64,000 bases of DNA from JACVRM01 sp963839815 (GCA_963839815.1 CAWIWF010000006.1:806001-870000); one strand, 5' to 3'. Shown: positions 24,593-32,736, counted from the stretch's first letter. Translations and numbers: made by a program. The notes: a model not told the origin generated them from the sequence alone.

Positions 24593-26104
24593 ATGACGCT
24601 GCTCGCCGACGTCGTCGCCACCTCGGCCGAGGTGGCGGGGACGAGCTCGCGCTCCGCCAAGATCGAGGCGCTCGCGGGGCTGCTGCGCCGGCTCGAGCCA
24701 GCCGAGGTGCCCGCCGTCGCCAGCTTCCTCACCGGCGTCCCCCGCCAGGGGCGGGTCGGGATCGGGCACGCGACGATCTACCGGCTCGAGGCCGGGCCCG
24801 CGACTGGCCCGTCCCTCACCGTCACGGACCTCGACGAGGCTGTCGCCGCCGTCCAGGGGCTGACCGGCAGCGGCTCGGCGGCGGCCCGCCGCGAGCTTCT
24901 CACCGAGCTGCTCGGGCGCTCGACGGCGGAGGAGGCGTCGTTCGTCCGCAGGCTCTTCACGGGTGAGCTGCGCCAGGGTGCGCTCGCCGGGCTGATGGTC
25001 GACGCGGTGGCGAAGGCGGCCGGCGTCCCCGCGGAGCTCGCACGCCGCGCCTTCATGCTCTCCGGCGATCTGACCTGTACGGCCGCGACCGCGCTCGCCG
25101 AGGGTGAGGACGGCCTGCGCCGCGTCGGCTTCGAGCTCTTCCGGCCGGTGCTGCCGATGCTTGCTTCGACCGCCGAGACGGTTGCCGACGCCGTCTCGGG
25201 CCTCGAGCTCGCCTCGGTCGAGTGGAAGCTCGACGGCATCCGCATCCAGGTGCACCGCCGCGGCGAGGAGGTGCGCATCTACACGCGCAACCTCAACGAC
25301 GTCACCGCCTCGCTCCCCGGCATCGCCGAGGCAGTCCGGGCGCTCCCGCTCGAGCAGGCGGTGCTCGACGGCGAGGCGCTCTGGATGGGAGACGACGGCC
25401 CCGCCGCGTTTCAGGACACGGTCTCCCGCATCGACCGCGAGGCGGCGCCCGACGGGATCACGACCTTTCTCTTCGACCTGCTCCACCTGGACGGCGCAGA
25501 CCTGCTGGACGCACCGCTCGCCCAGCGCACTGCAGCGCTCGAGAGGCTGGCGCCGCACCTCCGCATCCCGCGGGTCGTCACCGCCGACGCCGGGGCAGCC
25601 GCGAAGGTCCTCGACGCCGCCCTTGCCGCCGGCCACGAGGGTGTCGTCGTCAAGGACGCCGCCTCGCCCTACGTCGCCGGCCGCCGCGGCAAGGCGTGGC
25701 GGAAGGTCAAACCCGTCCGCACCTACGACCTGGTGGTGCTCGGCGCCGAATGGGGGCACGGCCGCCGCCAGGGACGTCTCTCCAACCTGCACCTCGGCGC
25801 GCGCGATCCCGCAGGCGGCTTCGTCATGGTGGGGAAGACGTTCAAGGGCATGACGGACGAGCTGCTCGCCTGGCAAACGGAGGCCTTGCTCGAGCGCGAG
25901 GTCGAGCGGCGGGGGATCGCAGTGCTCGTCCGCCCCGAGCTCGTGGTCGAGATCGCGCTCGACGGCGTTCAGGCATCGACCCGCTACCCCGGCGGCGTCG
26001 CGCTCCGCTTCGCGCGCGTGAAGCGCTACCGCCCGGACAAGAGTGCCGGCGAGGCGGACACGATCGACGCCCTGCGCACGCTGCTGCCGCCGCGGCGAGC
26101 GTGA
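24593..26104 (+). CDS. lig: ATP-dependent DNA ligase
   Basis: Ligase of 503 residues with the three-domain plan of actinobacterial LigB-type enzymes: N-terminal DNA-binding domain (1-200; VRRLFTGELRQGALAGLM), adenylation domain with EWKLDGIRIQVH (catalytic Lys near residue 210), then VLDGEALWM, TFLFDLLHLDG, HEGVVVKD and AWRKVKP as motifs III to V, and an OB domain ending RFARVKRYRPDKSA. It seals DNA nicks with ATP; the replicative NAD-dependent ligase would be elsewhere, so repair is the likely role. Single gene; leaderless start. Confidence 0.93.
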   Translation: MTLLADVVATSAEVAGTSSRSAKIEALAGLLRRLEPAEVPAVASFLTGVPRQGRVGIGHATIYRLEAGPATGPSLTVTDLDEAVAAVQGLTGSGSAAARRELLTELLGRSTAEEASFVRRLFTGELRQGALAGLMVDAVAKAAGVPAELARRAFMLSGDLTCTAATALAEGEDGLRRVGFELFRPVLPMLASTAETVADAVSGLELASVEWKLDGIRIQVHRRGEEVRIYTRNLNDVTASLPGIAEAVRALPLEQAVLDGEALWMGDDGPAAFQDTVSRIDREAAPDGITTFLFDLLHLDGADLLDAPLAQRTAALERLAPHLRIPRVVTADAGAAAKVLDAALAAGHEGVVVKDAASPYVAGRRGKAWRKVKPVRTYDLVVLGAEWGHGRRQGRLSNLHLGARDPAGGFVMVGKTFKGMTDELLAWQTEALLEREVERRGIAVLVRPELVVEIALDGVQASTRYPGGVALRFARVKRYRPDKSAGEADTIDALRTLLPPRRA

Positions 26105-26212
26105 GGTGCCCTGATTGCTGAGGAGGCGCCCGCGCCGGGCTCCGGATGGATGCCCGACGCGTCGGGGGAGGCGCGCAGTTACTACTCCACGGCTGTAGAG
26201 CAGTGTAACGGG

Positions 26213-26569
26213 GTGTACCGTGCCGACGTGGCGCTTCCCCACCCGCTGCCGGACCCGATCGTCGAGCTGATCGCCCGCCGGTTCCGCGTGCTCGGCGAGG
26301 CGACGCGCATCCGCATCCTCGATCGCCTACGCGAGGGCGAGGCGAACGTCCAGGAGCTCACCGACCTGCTCGGCACCTCCCAGCAGAACGTCTCGAAGCA
26401 CCTGGGCGTGCTGTACGACGCAGGCATTCTTCAGCGCCGCAAGGAAGGGACGTCCACGTTCTACTGGATCCTCGACGAGTCGGTGCTCGCAGTCTGCGAG
26501 CACGTGTGCGGCGGCCTCCAGCAGCAGTTCGCCGAGCTGTCGCGGCTCGTCGGCGGGCCGCTCGAGTAG
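26213..26569 (+). CDS. ArsR-family winged-helix regulator
   Basis: DNA-binding protein of about 118 residues. LIARRFRVLGEATRIRILDRLREG and VQELTDLLGTSQQNVSKHLGVLYDAG form the helix-turn-helix and recognition helix; RRKEGTSTFYWI is the wing. ESVLAVCEHVCGGLQQQ near the C-terminus holds two Cys four residues apart, a possible metal or redox site, though the same spacing is found in non-sensing members. Start uncertain: GTG at 26213 gives a normal N-terminus, GTG at 26228 is also possible, and the frame is open to 26150. The nearby GGCTGTAGAGCAGTGTAACG may include its own operator. Confidence 0.85.
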   Translation: MYRADVALPHPLPDPIVELIARRFRVLGEATRIRILDRLREGEANVQELTDLLGTSQQNVSKHLGVLYDAGILQRRKEGTSTFYWILDESVLAVCEHVCGGLQQQFAELSRLVGGPLE

Positions 26570-26578
26570 CGGCGCTCG

Positions 26579-26929
26579 CTAGGCGCTCGTGCGATCGAGC
26601 AGCTGCAGCAGGTCGTGAGCAGCGAGCTCGACCTCCTTGTGCCGCCACTCCGAGGCGCGGTAGACGCAGGCGATCAGCGCCATCCGGTGGAGCCGCCGGA
26701 AGTCGCCGTAGACGAAGGCGTAGCGGGCCTTGGTCTCGTCTGCGGCGCCGTCGGTGAGGCCGAGGTGCCAGGCCGCATACTCATCCCAGGAATGCGTCTC
26801 GAGGAACGCGTTCTCGTCGTCAGCGCGCGGCTGCACGTCGCCCCAGTCGCTCGAGAGCACGTACTGGCGGCCACGGATCAGCTCCTCGGCCTGGGCCACC
26901 GCGCGGTCGTTGACCCGATAGGAGGCCAT
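26579..26929 (-). CDS. Conserved hypothetical protein, about 116 residues
   Basis: Not recognised by function. The sequence is soluble, acidic and ordered: MASYRVNDRAVAQAEELI, GRQYVLSSDWGDVQP, AWHLGLTDGAADETKARYAF, then LHRMALIACVYRASEWRHK. This set of motifs is familiar from many actinobacterial hypothetical proteins of the same length. Convergent with the ArsR gene (9 nt apart). CACACT lies six nt before the ATG, so it is probably leaderless. Confidence 0.75.
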   Translation of the reverse strand: MASYRVNDRAVAQAEELIRGRQYVLSSDWGDVQPRADDENAFLETHSWDEYAAWHLGLTDGAADETKARYAFVYGDFRRLHRMALIACVYRASEWRHKEVELAAHDLLQLLDRTSA

Positions 26930-26935
26930 GAGGCA

Positions 26936-26941
26936 AGTGTG
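26936..26941 (-). promoter_or_regulatory. -10 element of leaderless hypothetical gene
   Basis: CACACT followed by six nt (TGCCTC) and ATG at 26929 on the minus strand; no Shine-Dalgarno sequence. Confidence 0.5.
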
Positions 26942-27012
26942 CCGGCGCGAGCGATGAGTCGTGCCTGCTCGTCGAGTCTCAACTAGTGACTCGAGCGAAG
27001 AGGAGGGACGTC

Positions 27013-27507
27013 ATGCAGAAGGTTACGCCGTGGCTGTGGTTCGACACGGAGGCAGAGGAGGCAGCGCGCTTCTACACCTCGGTGTTCCCTCGTTCCCACC
27101 TGGGTGAGATCACGCGCTACGGGTCGGCCGGGCCTCGACCCGAAGGCACCGTCATGACCGTCTCGTTCGAGCTCGACGGGCAGCCGTTTGTGGCGCTGAA
27201 CGGCGGGCCGGAGTTCGCGTTCACCGAAGCCGTCTCATTCCAGGTCGCGTGCGACGACCAAGAGGAGGTCGATCGCTTCTGGTCGGCGCTCGGCGAGCGC
27301 GGCGAGCCCGGACCCTGCGGCTGGCTCAAGGACCGCTTCGGGCTCTCGTGGCAGATCGTGCCGACCCGGCTGTACGAGCTCGTCGGCAACCCGGATCGAG
27401 AGATCTCGCAGCGTGTCATGGAGGCCATGCTCGGCATGGGCAAGCTGGAGATCGCCGGGCTCGAGCGGGCAGCGCAGCAGCCGCCGGCTGCGGAGGCTCA
27501 GGGGTAG
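27013..27507 (+). CDS. VOC-family protein, PhnB / 3-demethylubiquinone methyltransferase-like fold
   Basis: Protein of 164 residues with MQKVTPWLWFDTEAEEAARFYTS typical of the PhnB-like branch, FVALNGGPEFAFTEAVSF in the middle and CGWLKDRFGLSWQIVPT near the end. The His ligands of metal-dependent glyoxalases are missing, so a non-metal binding role is likely. AGGAGGG precedes the ATG. Upstream, CGAGTC-N9-GACTCG forms an inverted repeat at about 26968-26988 that may be an operator. The 3' end overlaps the convergent lipoprotein gene by 10 nt. Confidence 0.8.
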   Translation: MQKVTPWLWFDTEAEEAARFYTSVFPRSHLGEITRYGSAGPRPEGTVMTVSFELDGQPFVALNGGPEFAFTEAVSFQVACDDQEEVDRFWSALGERGEPGPCGWLKDRFGLSWQIVPTRLYELVGNPDREISQRVMEAMLGMGKLEIAGLERAAQQPPAAEAQG

Positions 27508-28301
27508 CGCTCGCCGAGCGGGGCGGTTCCGGCAGCACCGGCCGCCTCGGCGCCGACCGTCTCGATCTTCACCAGCTCCTCGCGGCCGCCGCCGCCAGAG
27601 ACGCCGAACACGAGCACCGGGCCGACCCCGGGTGCGTAGAGCTTGTACTCGAGCACGTCGGGCTGGATGGTGATCGTGTCCTTGGTGAGCAGCACGTCCT
27701 CGTACTGGCCGGCGGGCACCTCGGCGAGCTCCTCGGTGCTGAGGATCTCGCCGTTGTCCTCGGCCTCGCCCCTGTAGTACTCCTGCCGGTACTGCATGCC
27801 GTCGACGGGGTCGGCGGGCATGACGATCCCCGGGAGCGCGCCGTCGACGCCGGCCTCGAACGAACCGCCCTTCGTCGTGATCTCGCCGTCCTCGAACTCG
27901 GCGGTGTCCTCGCCCAGGTACCAGACGTTGCCCTCGGCGTCCTGGGCGTACCAGTCGAGCGTGTCCTCGATCAGCGCGCCGTCCTCGGTCACGGTGTCGC
28001 GGACGACGCGGGCGGTGACACCGTTCGCGATCTCCTTCGTCTCGCTCGACACCGTCACGACGACCATGACCTCCTTGCCCTCCTCGTCGATCTCGCGATA
28101 CGTCCAGCGGGTGCCGGGCTTCATCGGCCAGTAGCGGTTGTCGATCTCGGCCGTGAAGTCGACCGGGTCGAGATCGACAGGCTCGCTGCCCCGAGGGAGG
28201 TCGGCAGCCGGACGGGCGGTGGTCGCCGCCTCGTCGTCCCCACCGCAGCCGGCGACGAGCAGAGCTGCCGCGAGCGGGAGGAGGACGGCTGCAGCGCGCA
28301 T
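27498..28301 (-). CDS. Secreted lipoprotein, function unknown
   Basis: Protein of 267 residues. The N-terminus MRAAAVLLPLAAALLVAGCGG has a charged start, a hydrophobic core and the lipobox LVAGC, so Cys 19 should be lipidated and the mature protein anchored outside. The rest is beta-rich (TRWTYREIDEEGKEVMVVV, DTLDWYAQDAEGNVWYLGED, EYKLYAPGVGPVLVF), the repeat of Trp-Tyr and Gly turns recalling LolA-like or other lipid-binding barrels, but no family can be named. It is followed, in the same direction upstream, by a PepSY protein gene, so both may be one envelope unit. Confidence 0.8.
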   Translation of the reverse strand: MRAAAVLLPLAAALLVAGCGGDDEAATTARPAADLPRGSEPVDLDPVDFTAEIDNRYWPMKPGTRWTYREIDEEGKEVMVVVTVSSETKEIANGVTARVVRDTVTEDGALIEDTLDWYAQDAEGNVWYLGEDTAEFEDGEITTKGGSFEAGVDGALPGIVMPADPVDGMQYRQEYYRGEAEDNGEILSTEELAEVPAGQYEDVLLTKDTITIQPDVLEYKLYAPGVGPVLVFGVSGGGGREELVKIETVGAEAAGAAGTAPLGERYP

Positions 28302-28352
28302 GGTGGTGGCGCCGGGGGTGGCGGCCGCCGGAGCAGCCGCCGCCCGTCGACG

Positions 28353-28682
28353 CTAGTCCTCCTCCTCGCCGGGACCCTCGGCCTCGGAGCCGACGACCTG
28401 GAAGCTCTCGTCCAGCTGGACGTCGACCTGGTCGCCGTTGTCGAGCGTGACTTCGACCTCGTACAGGCTCTCCTCGTCGCCGACCTCGGTCCCGGTGACA
28501 CGGCCTTCGCCGGTGTGCGCCAGCGCCGCATCGGTCGCCCTGTCGAGGGCCGGCCCGCTGATCGGCGTGTCGGTGGCGTCGTCGTCGCCTCCGGAGGCGA
28601 TCGCGGCGCCGCCGCCGATGGCCGCTGCGGCAACGAGGATCGCCGCGGCGAGGATGGTCTTGCGGTTCCTGAAGCGTCTCAT
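28353..28682 (-). CDS. Secreted PepSY-domain protein
   Basis: Protein of 109 residues. An N-terminal signal anchor (KTILAAAILVAAAAIGGGAA) is followed by an acidic linker and a PepSY-like domain: SGPALDRATDAALAHTGEGRVTGTEVGDEE, then YEVEVTLDNGDQVDVQLDESFQVV. PepSY domains inhibit or bind peptidases and are often regulated by nearby two-component systems such as the one at 29862-31975. The ATG at 28682 is used; GGAGG lies 11 nt upstream, and a GTG three codons earlier is an alternative. Last residues are Glu-rich. Confidence 0.82.
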   Translation of the reverse strand: MRRFRNRKTILAAAILVAAAAIGGGAAIASGGDDDATDTPISGPALDRATDAALAHTGEGRVTGTEVGDEESLYEVEVTLDNGDQVDVQLDESFQVVGSEAEGPGEEED

Positions 28683-28900
28683 CGTGCTCACTACCTCCTC
28701 GTCTCTCGCGGTACGACTGCACCGTAGAGGCGCTCTATGAGACGGCGATGAGCCGGCAGATGCGTGCCGCCGCGCCGGCACTGCGGTCTGCCGGGCGCGA
28801 GCGCCGGTGGGGAAGGCTTGCCATCTCCTGACTTCGTTTTGCCCGCCCCTGGGGGAGCCCCGGGCACGCTCGAGAGGTGAAGCGAGCGAAGGGAGGAGCG

Positions 28901-29413
28901 ATGACGAGGCTGATCGCGGCAATCGGTGGAGCGGGGCTGGCAGGCCTCGCGATCGTCGCGGCGGTCGCGCTCGGCGGCGGCTCCGAAGGCCGGAGCGTCA
29001 CCACGAGCCTGACGACCGGGACGACCACGACCGAGGAGGTCTCCGGCCCCTGCGACGAGGCCGAGCACGCGGACGACCCGCGTTGCACGGGTGGCGGCGA
29101 GCAGGCGACGACGACGACCGGCGACGTGTCCGGTCCGTGCGACGAGGCCGAGCACGCGGGCGACCCGCGCTGCACCGGTCCCGGCGAGCAGACCACGACG
29201 ACCACGACGACCACGACGGCCGGCGACGTGTCCGGCCCCTGTGACGAGGCCGAGCACCGCGGCGACCCCCGCTGCACCGGCGGGGCCGCCCGCGACCGCT
29301 CGGGGCCGTCCGGCGACGACGACGGTGGCGACGACCACCGCGGGCGCGGCCGTGGCGGCGACCACGACGACAACGACAACGACCGCAGTGGCTCGAACTC
29401 GGGCCGCGGCTGA
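28901..29413 (+). CDS. Secreted protein with three Cys-pair repeats and poly-Thr linkers
   Basis: Protein of 170 residues from ATG at 28901, preceded by GGGAGGAG. A signal segment (LIAAIGGAGLAGLAIVAAVAL) leads into three near-identical units, SGPCDEAEHADDPRCTG, SGPCDEAEHAGDPRCTG and SGPCDEAEHRGDPRCTG (about residues 48-64, 77-93, 112-128), joined by Thr runs, and then an Asp/Gly/Arg-rich tail. Each unit has two Cys ten residues apart, likely one disulfide or a metal site, plus His and acidic residues. I do not recognise the repeat. It precedes a cupredoxin gene by 15 nt and is probably co-transcribed. Confidence 0.8.
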   Translation: MTRLIAAIGGAGLAGLAIVAAVALGGGSEGRSVTTSLTTGTTTTEEVSGPCDEAEHADDPRCTGGGEQATTTTGDVSGPCDEAEHAGDPRCTGPGEQTTTTTTTTTAGDVSGPCDEAEHRGDPRCTGGAARDRSGPSGDDDGGDDHRGRGRGGDHDDNDNDRSGSNSGRG

Positions 29414-29428
29414 CAGGAGGAGACGACG

Positions 29429-29776
29429 ATGACGAGGACCATCACCATGCTTACGCTCGTTGCGGTGGCGGCCGTGCTGGCGCTTCCGGCACAGGCGGCC
29501 CCGGCGGCCCAGACCGTGAGGGTGTCCGAGACCGACTACCGGATCGTCCTGGCCAGCAAGCCGCGCGCCGGGCTCGTGACGTTCGTGATTCGCAACACGG
29601 GCGACCACGCCCACGACTTCCGCCTGCGGGGCGGAGGCGTGTCGAAGAAGACGCGGATGCTCGAGCCCGGCCAGACGGCCCGGCTGAGCCTCCGGCTCAA
29701 GCGCGGAGTGCGCTACCAGCTCTGGTGCGCCCCGCACGCCGACAAGGGGATGCGCGCGAGCTTCGTGGCGCGCTAG
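29429..29776 (+). CDS. Secreted cupredoxin-like protein
   Basis: Protein of 115 residues with a signal peptide (TMLTLVAVAAVLALPAQAAPA). The mature domain has the type I copper ligand pattern: His in DHAHDFRL, then Cys, His and Met in WCAPHADKGM, at the end of a plastocyanin-like beta barrel (TVRVSETDYRIVL, GLVTFVIRNTG, GQTARLSLRL). It should bind one copper ion outside the cell, for electron transfer or copper storage. AGGAGG precedes the ATG. It follows the Cys-repeat protein gene by 15 nt and ends before a strong hairpin. Confidence 0.85.
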   Translation: MTRTITMLTLVAVAAVLALPAQAAPAAQTVRVSETDYRIVLASKPRAGLVTFVIRNTGDHAHDFRLRGGGVSKKTRMLEPGQTARLSLRLKRGVRYQLWCAPHADKGMRASFVAR

Positions 29777-29782
29777 CGCCGC

Positions 29783-29828
29783 GGGGAATGGGGGCGGCCG
29801 TTCCTCTCGAGCCGCCCCCGGATTCCCC
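29783..29828 (+). terminator. Hairpin after cupredoxin gene
   Basis: GGGGAATGGGGGCGGC pairs with GCCGCCCCCGGATTCCCC across a 12-nt loop, with one bulge. It starts 7 nt after the stop codon and precedes a new promoter, so it probably ends the 28901-29776 operon. Confidence 0.65.
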
Positions 29829-29849
29829 TCGGCGAAGCCCGATTCGCGG

Positions 29850-29855
29850 CACACT
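29850..29855 (+). promoter_or_regulatory. -10 element of leaderless response regulator gene
   Basis: CACACT six nt before the ATG at 29862; identical hexamer and spacing as before the gene at 26929. Confidence 0.5.
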
Positions 29856-29861
29856 GCCCGC

Positions 29862-30572
29862 ATGCGTCCCAGAAAGCGCTCGGTGCTGCTCGTCGAGGAC
29901 GAGCGGTCGATCGTCGAGCCCCTCGCCGCAGCTCTCGCGCGCGAGGGCTTCGACACGTCCGTGGCCCCGACGGCGGCGGAAGCCCTGGAGCTCGCCGAGC
30001 GCATCGAGCCCGACGTCGTCCTGCTCGACCTCATGCTCCCGGACGGCTCCGGCTACGACGTCTGCCGTGAGCTCCGGCGCACCTCGCGGGTGCCGATCAT
30101 CATGCTGACCGCGCGCGGCGAGGAGGCCGACCGGATCGTGGGCCTCGAGCTCGGGGCCGACGACTACGTGGTCAAGCCCTTCAGCGCCCGCGAGCTGGTC
30201 GCGCGCATCCGCGCCGTGCTGCGTCGCACCGAGGCCGGCCCCGCCGCCGCCTCGGAGGACGGCGAGCTCCGCGCCGGGAGGATCGCCGTTGATCCCGCGC
30301 GCAGGCTCGCGACGGTCGACGGGCGCACGCTCGAGCTCTCGCGCAAGGAGTTCGACCTGCTCGAGCTCCTCGCGCGTGAAGCGGGGAAGGTGGTGACGCG
30401 CGAGCGGCTGATCGAGGAGGTCTGGGACACCACCTGGTTCGGCTCGACGAAGACGCTCGACGTCCACGTCAGCCAGCTCCGCCGCAAGCTCGGCGACGAC
30501 CCGGCCGCGCCCCGCTACCTGCACACGGTGCGCGGCGTCGGCTTCCGGCTCGAGGGCGGAGAGTCGTCGTGA
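29862..30572 (+). CDS. OmpR/PhoB-family response regulator
   Basis: Regulator of 236 residues. Receiver: VLLVEDERS acidic pair, phospho-acceptor Asp in VVLLDLMLPDGSG, Thr in IIMLTARG, Lys in DDYVVKPFSARELVARI. Winged helix (about 135-232): LSRKEFDLLELLAREAGKVV, SRxxL-like RERLIEEVW, and TKTLDVHVSQLRRKLGDDP with the final RGVGFRL wing. GTGA overlap joins it to the histidine kinase gene, so they are one signalling unit. Its neighbours are envelope proteins (PepSY, cupredoxin, Ser-Gly-rich protein), which suggests an envelope or metal stimulus. Confidence 0.95.
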   Translation: MRPRKRSVLLVEDERSIVEPLAAALAREGFDTSVAPTAAEALELAERIEPDVVLLDLMLPDGSGYDVCRELRRTSRVPIIMLTARGEEADRIVGLELGADDYVVKPFSARELVARIRAVLRRTEAGPAAASEDGELRAGRIAVDPARRLATVDGRTLELSRKEFDLLELLAREAGKVVTRERLIEEVWDTTWFGSTKTLDVHVSQLRRKLGDDPAAPRYLHTVRGVGFRLEGGESS

Positions 30573-31975
30573 GCCTGCGGTTGCGCCTGGTGGCGGCGTT
30601 CGCCTACGTGCTGCTGCTGGTGCTGCTCGCGATCGAGGTGCCGTTCGCGCTCTCGCTTCGCAGCCGCGTCGAGGCCGAGGTGCGCGCGCAGGCCGTGAAC
30701 GAGGCGCACCTGATCGCCGCGAGCGCCTCCGGCGCGATCGACCGCCCCGGCGAGCTTCGCCGTCTCGTCCGGCGGGCGGCGCGGGACCTCGAGGGCCGGG
30801 TGATCGTCGTCGACGCGCGCGGCGTCCTCCTGGCCGACTCCGCGGGGGAGGGATTGCTCGACGAGCCCTACGGCGACCGCCGCGAGATCGCCGCGGTGCT
30901 CGGCACCGGCCGCGCCGTCCAGGGCGAGCGGCACAGCGACACGCTCGCCCAGGACCTGCTCTACACCGCCGTGCCGGTGATCGACCAGGGAGCACGCGTC
31001 GGGGCCGTGCGCGTCACTCAGAGTGCCGACCCTGTGGACGAGCGCGTCTGGCGGGACATCGCCGCTCTGGCCGCGATCGGGCTGGCGGCGCTTGCGTTCG
31101 GGCTCGCGCTCGCGTGGGTGCTCGCCAACTCGCTCTCGCGCCCCCAGCGCGCGCTCGCCGAGACGGCGCGGCGGCTCGGGCGCGGCGACCTCGACGCCCG
31201 GGCAGAGTCCGCAGGCCCCGCCGAGCAGCGAGAGGTCGCAGCCGCGTTCAACGGCATGGCCGAGCGCCTCGGCCGTGTCCTCGCCGCCCAGCGCGAGTTC
31301 GTCGCGAACGCCTCCCACCAGCTGCGCACGCCGCTCACCGGCCTGCGCCTGCGGCTCGAGGCGGCGTCGCTCAGCGCTACCGACCCGGCGCTCGAGCGCG
31401 AGCTGGCCGAGGCCGAGCGCGAGGTGGAGCGCCTGGCGAAACTCCTCGGCGGCCTGCTCACCCTCGCCCAGCAGGGTGGCACGCCTCCAGTTGCGGTTCC
31501 GGTCTCGCTGCGCGACGCGGCCACGGCGGCCGCCGGGCGCTGGCAGGTGCAGGCGGCGCGCGCGGGCCGCGAGCTGATCCTCGACGGCTCGGACGATGCC
31601 GTGGTGGCCGCGTCGGAGGAGGACGTCGCCACCATCCTCGACGCGCTCGTCGACAACGCGCTCCGCTACTCGCCGGCCGGCGGCGCGGTGACGATCCGGT
31701 GGACACCAAATGCCCTCGCCGTCGAGGACGAGGGACCCGGGCTTGAGCCCGGCGAGGAGGCGGCCGTGTTCGAGCGCTTCCGGCGTGGCCGAGCCGGCGC
31801 GGCCGGACCGAGCGGAACCGGGCTCGGCCTGGCGATCGTGCGCGCGCTGGCGGAGCGGTGGGGCGGCGCGGTCACCCTCGTCACCCGGCCGGAGGGCGGC
31901 GCCCGCGCGAAGGTGCGGCTCCCGGCGGCCACGGCGCGCACCGAGCCCGAGTCGACGGAGGCGCTCGCGCGATGA
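30569..31975 (+). CDS. Membrane sensor histidine kinase
   Basis: Kinase of 468 residues. Membrane segment at about 8-28 (FAYVLLLVLLAIEVPFAL), an extracytoplasmic domain to about 165 (VVDARGVLLADSAGEG, YTAVPVIDQGARVGAVRV), a second span at about 170-195, HAMP (SLSRPQRALAETARRLGRGDL), HisKA with FVANASHQLRTPLTGLRLRL and ATPase with DALVDNALRYSPAGG, VEDEGPGLEPG and SGTGLGLAIV. It pairs with the regulator encoded upstream. The ATG of the next gene overlaps its stop by 4 nt, adding a third gene to the operon. Confidence 0.94.
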   Translation: MSLRLRLVAAFAYVLLLVLLAIEVPFALSLRSRVEAEVRAQAVNEAHLIAASASGAIDRPGELRRLVRRAARDLEGRVIVVDARGVLLADSAGEGLLDEPYGDRREIAAVLGTGRAVQGERHSDTLAQDLLYTAVPVIDQGARVGAVRVTQSADPVDERVWRDIAALAAIGLAALAFGLALAWVLANSLSRPQRALAETARRLGRGDLDARAESAGPAEQREVAAAFNGMAERLGRVLAAQREFVANASHQLRTPLTGLRLRLEAASLSATDPALERELAEAEREVERLAKLLGGLLTLAQQGGTPPVAVPVSLRDAATAAAGRWQVQAARAGRELILDGSDDAVVAASEEDVATILDALVDNALRYSPAGGAVTIRWTPNALAVEDEGPGLEPGEEAAVFERFRRGRAGAAGPSGTGLGLAIVRALAERWGGAVTLVTRPEGGARAKVRLPAATARTEPESTEALAR

Positions 31976-32340
31976 GGTCGACGCTCGTGCTTCTGCTGCT
32001 CGGCGTCGTCTTCGCCGCCGGGCTCGGTTTCGCCGCCCACGTCGTCGCCCAGGACACCGTCGGGCTGCCGGCGGTCGACCTCGGCGACGACCGCCCGCTC
32101 GCGCCTGCCGAGGCGCGCGAGGAGACGACGACCGAGCGCGACACGACGACGACGAGGACGGAGACGGAGCCGGAGACGACGACCCGCGACGAGCCGGAGG
32201 ATCGCTCGGGCAGTGGGGGCGACGACAACTCGGGCAGCGGCAGCTCGGGCTCCGGCTCGAGCGGCAGCTCAGGCTCGGGCTCGGACGACGACTCGGGCCA
32301 GGGCCGCGGACGCGGCCGGGGCCGCGGCGGCGACGACTAG
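31972..32340 (+). CDS. Secreted low-complexity protein in two-component operon
   Basis: Protein of 122 residues. After a signal segment (STLVLLLLGVVFAAGLGFAAHVVA) it is low complexity: Glu/Thr blocks with EETTTERDTTTTRTETE, then Ser-Gly blocks, then alternating Gly-Arg and a final Gly-Asp. No folded domain is visible. The overlap ATGA with the kinase gene makes it a coupled third gene, so it may be a wall or envelope component controlled by, or sensed by, the same system. Composition resembles the tail of the Cys-repeat protein at 28901. Function unknown. Confidence 0.75.
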   Translation: MRSTLVLLLLGVVFAAGLGFAAHVVAQDTVGLPAVDLGDDRPLAPAEAREETTTERDTTTTRTETEPETTTRDEPEDRSGSGGDDNSGSGSSGSGSSGSSGSGSDDDSGQGRGRGRGRGGDD

Positions 32341-32433
32341 CAGCCTCGGCTCCTCTACGCTCCGCGATCGTGGTCGCGAGACCCCCTGTGCCGGCCCGCC
32401 GCGTGTTGCGCCCCGGGTAGACGAAAGCCGGCC

Positions 32434-32736
32434 GTGGCACCCGAGATCGGCGTCTTCACCGCCCTGGTCGTGCTCTACGGCCTCGTCTCCGGCCGCGCCG
32501 ACGGATCACCGGTGACGGCGCCGATGGCGTTCGTGGCCGCGGGCCTGCTCGGGGCGCTGTCGCCGATCGTCGTCGTCATGAGCGTCACCGTGCTCCTGAG
32601 CGTCTACGCCCACGGCCTGTCGGCAGCGCCACTGGCGGCCCGTTACGGCCGCATCGTCGAGGCGATGCACGACGCAGCGCCGAAGCGTATGCCCGTGCCT
32701 GAGCTTCCCACGCGAGTGTCACGGGGCGGCGGCTGA
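32434..32736 (+). pseudogene. Remnant of a CPA1-type cation:proton antiporter, middle deleted
   Basis: The 100-residue frame joins the beginning of a NhaP/CPA1-type antiporter (EIGVFTALVVLYGLVSGRAD, then VTAPMAFVAAGLL) to its very end (SVTVLLSVYAHGLSAAPLAA, then RYGRI and PVPELPTR). Full-length relatives have about 400 residues with some 12 spans, so roughly 300 residues are missing between about 32545 and 32575. Frame and start (GTG 32434) survive, so a short two-span protein could be made, but it lacks the ion site. Internal deletion, by recombination or assembly collapse, is the best reading. Confidence 0.7.

Noticed and set aside
27013..27507. A methyltransferase, as the family name suggests
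   Set aside because: The fold is VOC (PhnB-like); no SAM-binding motif is present, and the name is a historic misannotation.
28979..29300. CRISPR-like or tandem DNA repeats
   Set aside because: The three repeated units lie in frame inside a secreted protein gene and differ at the DNA level; spacers are Thr codon runs, not unique spacers.
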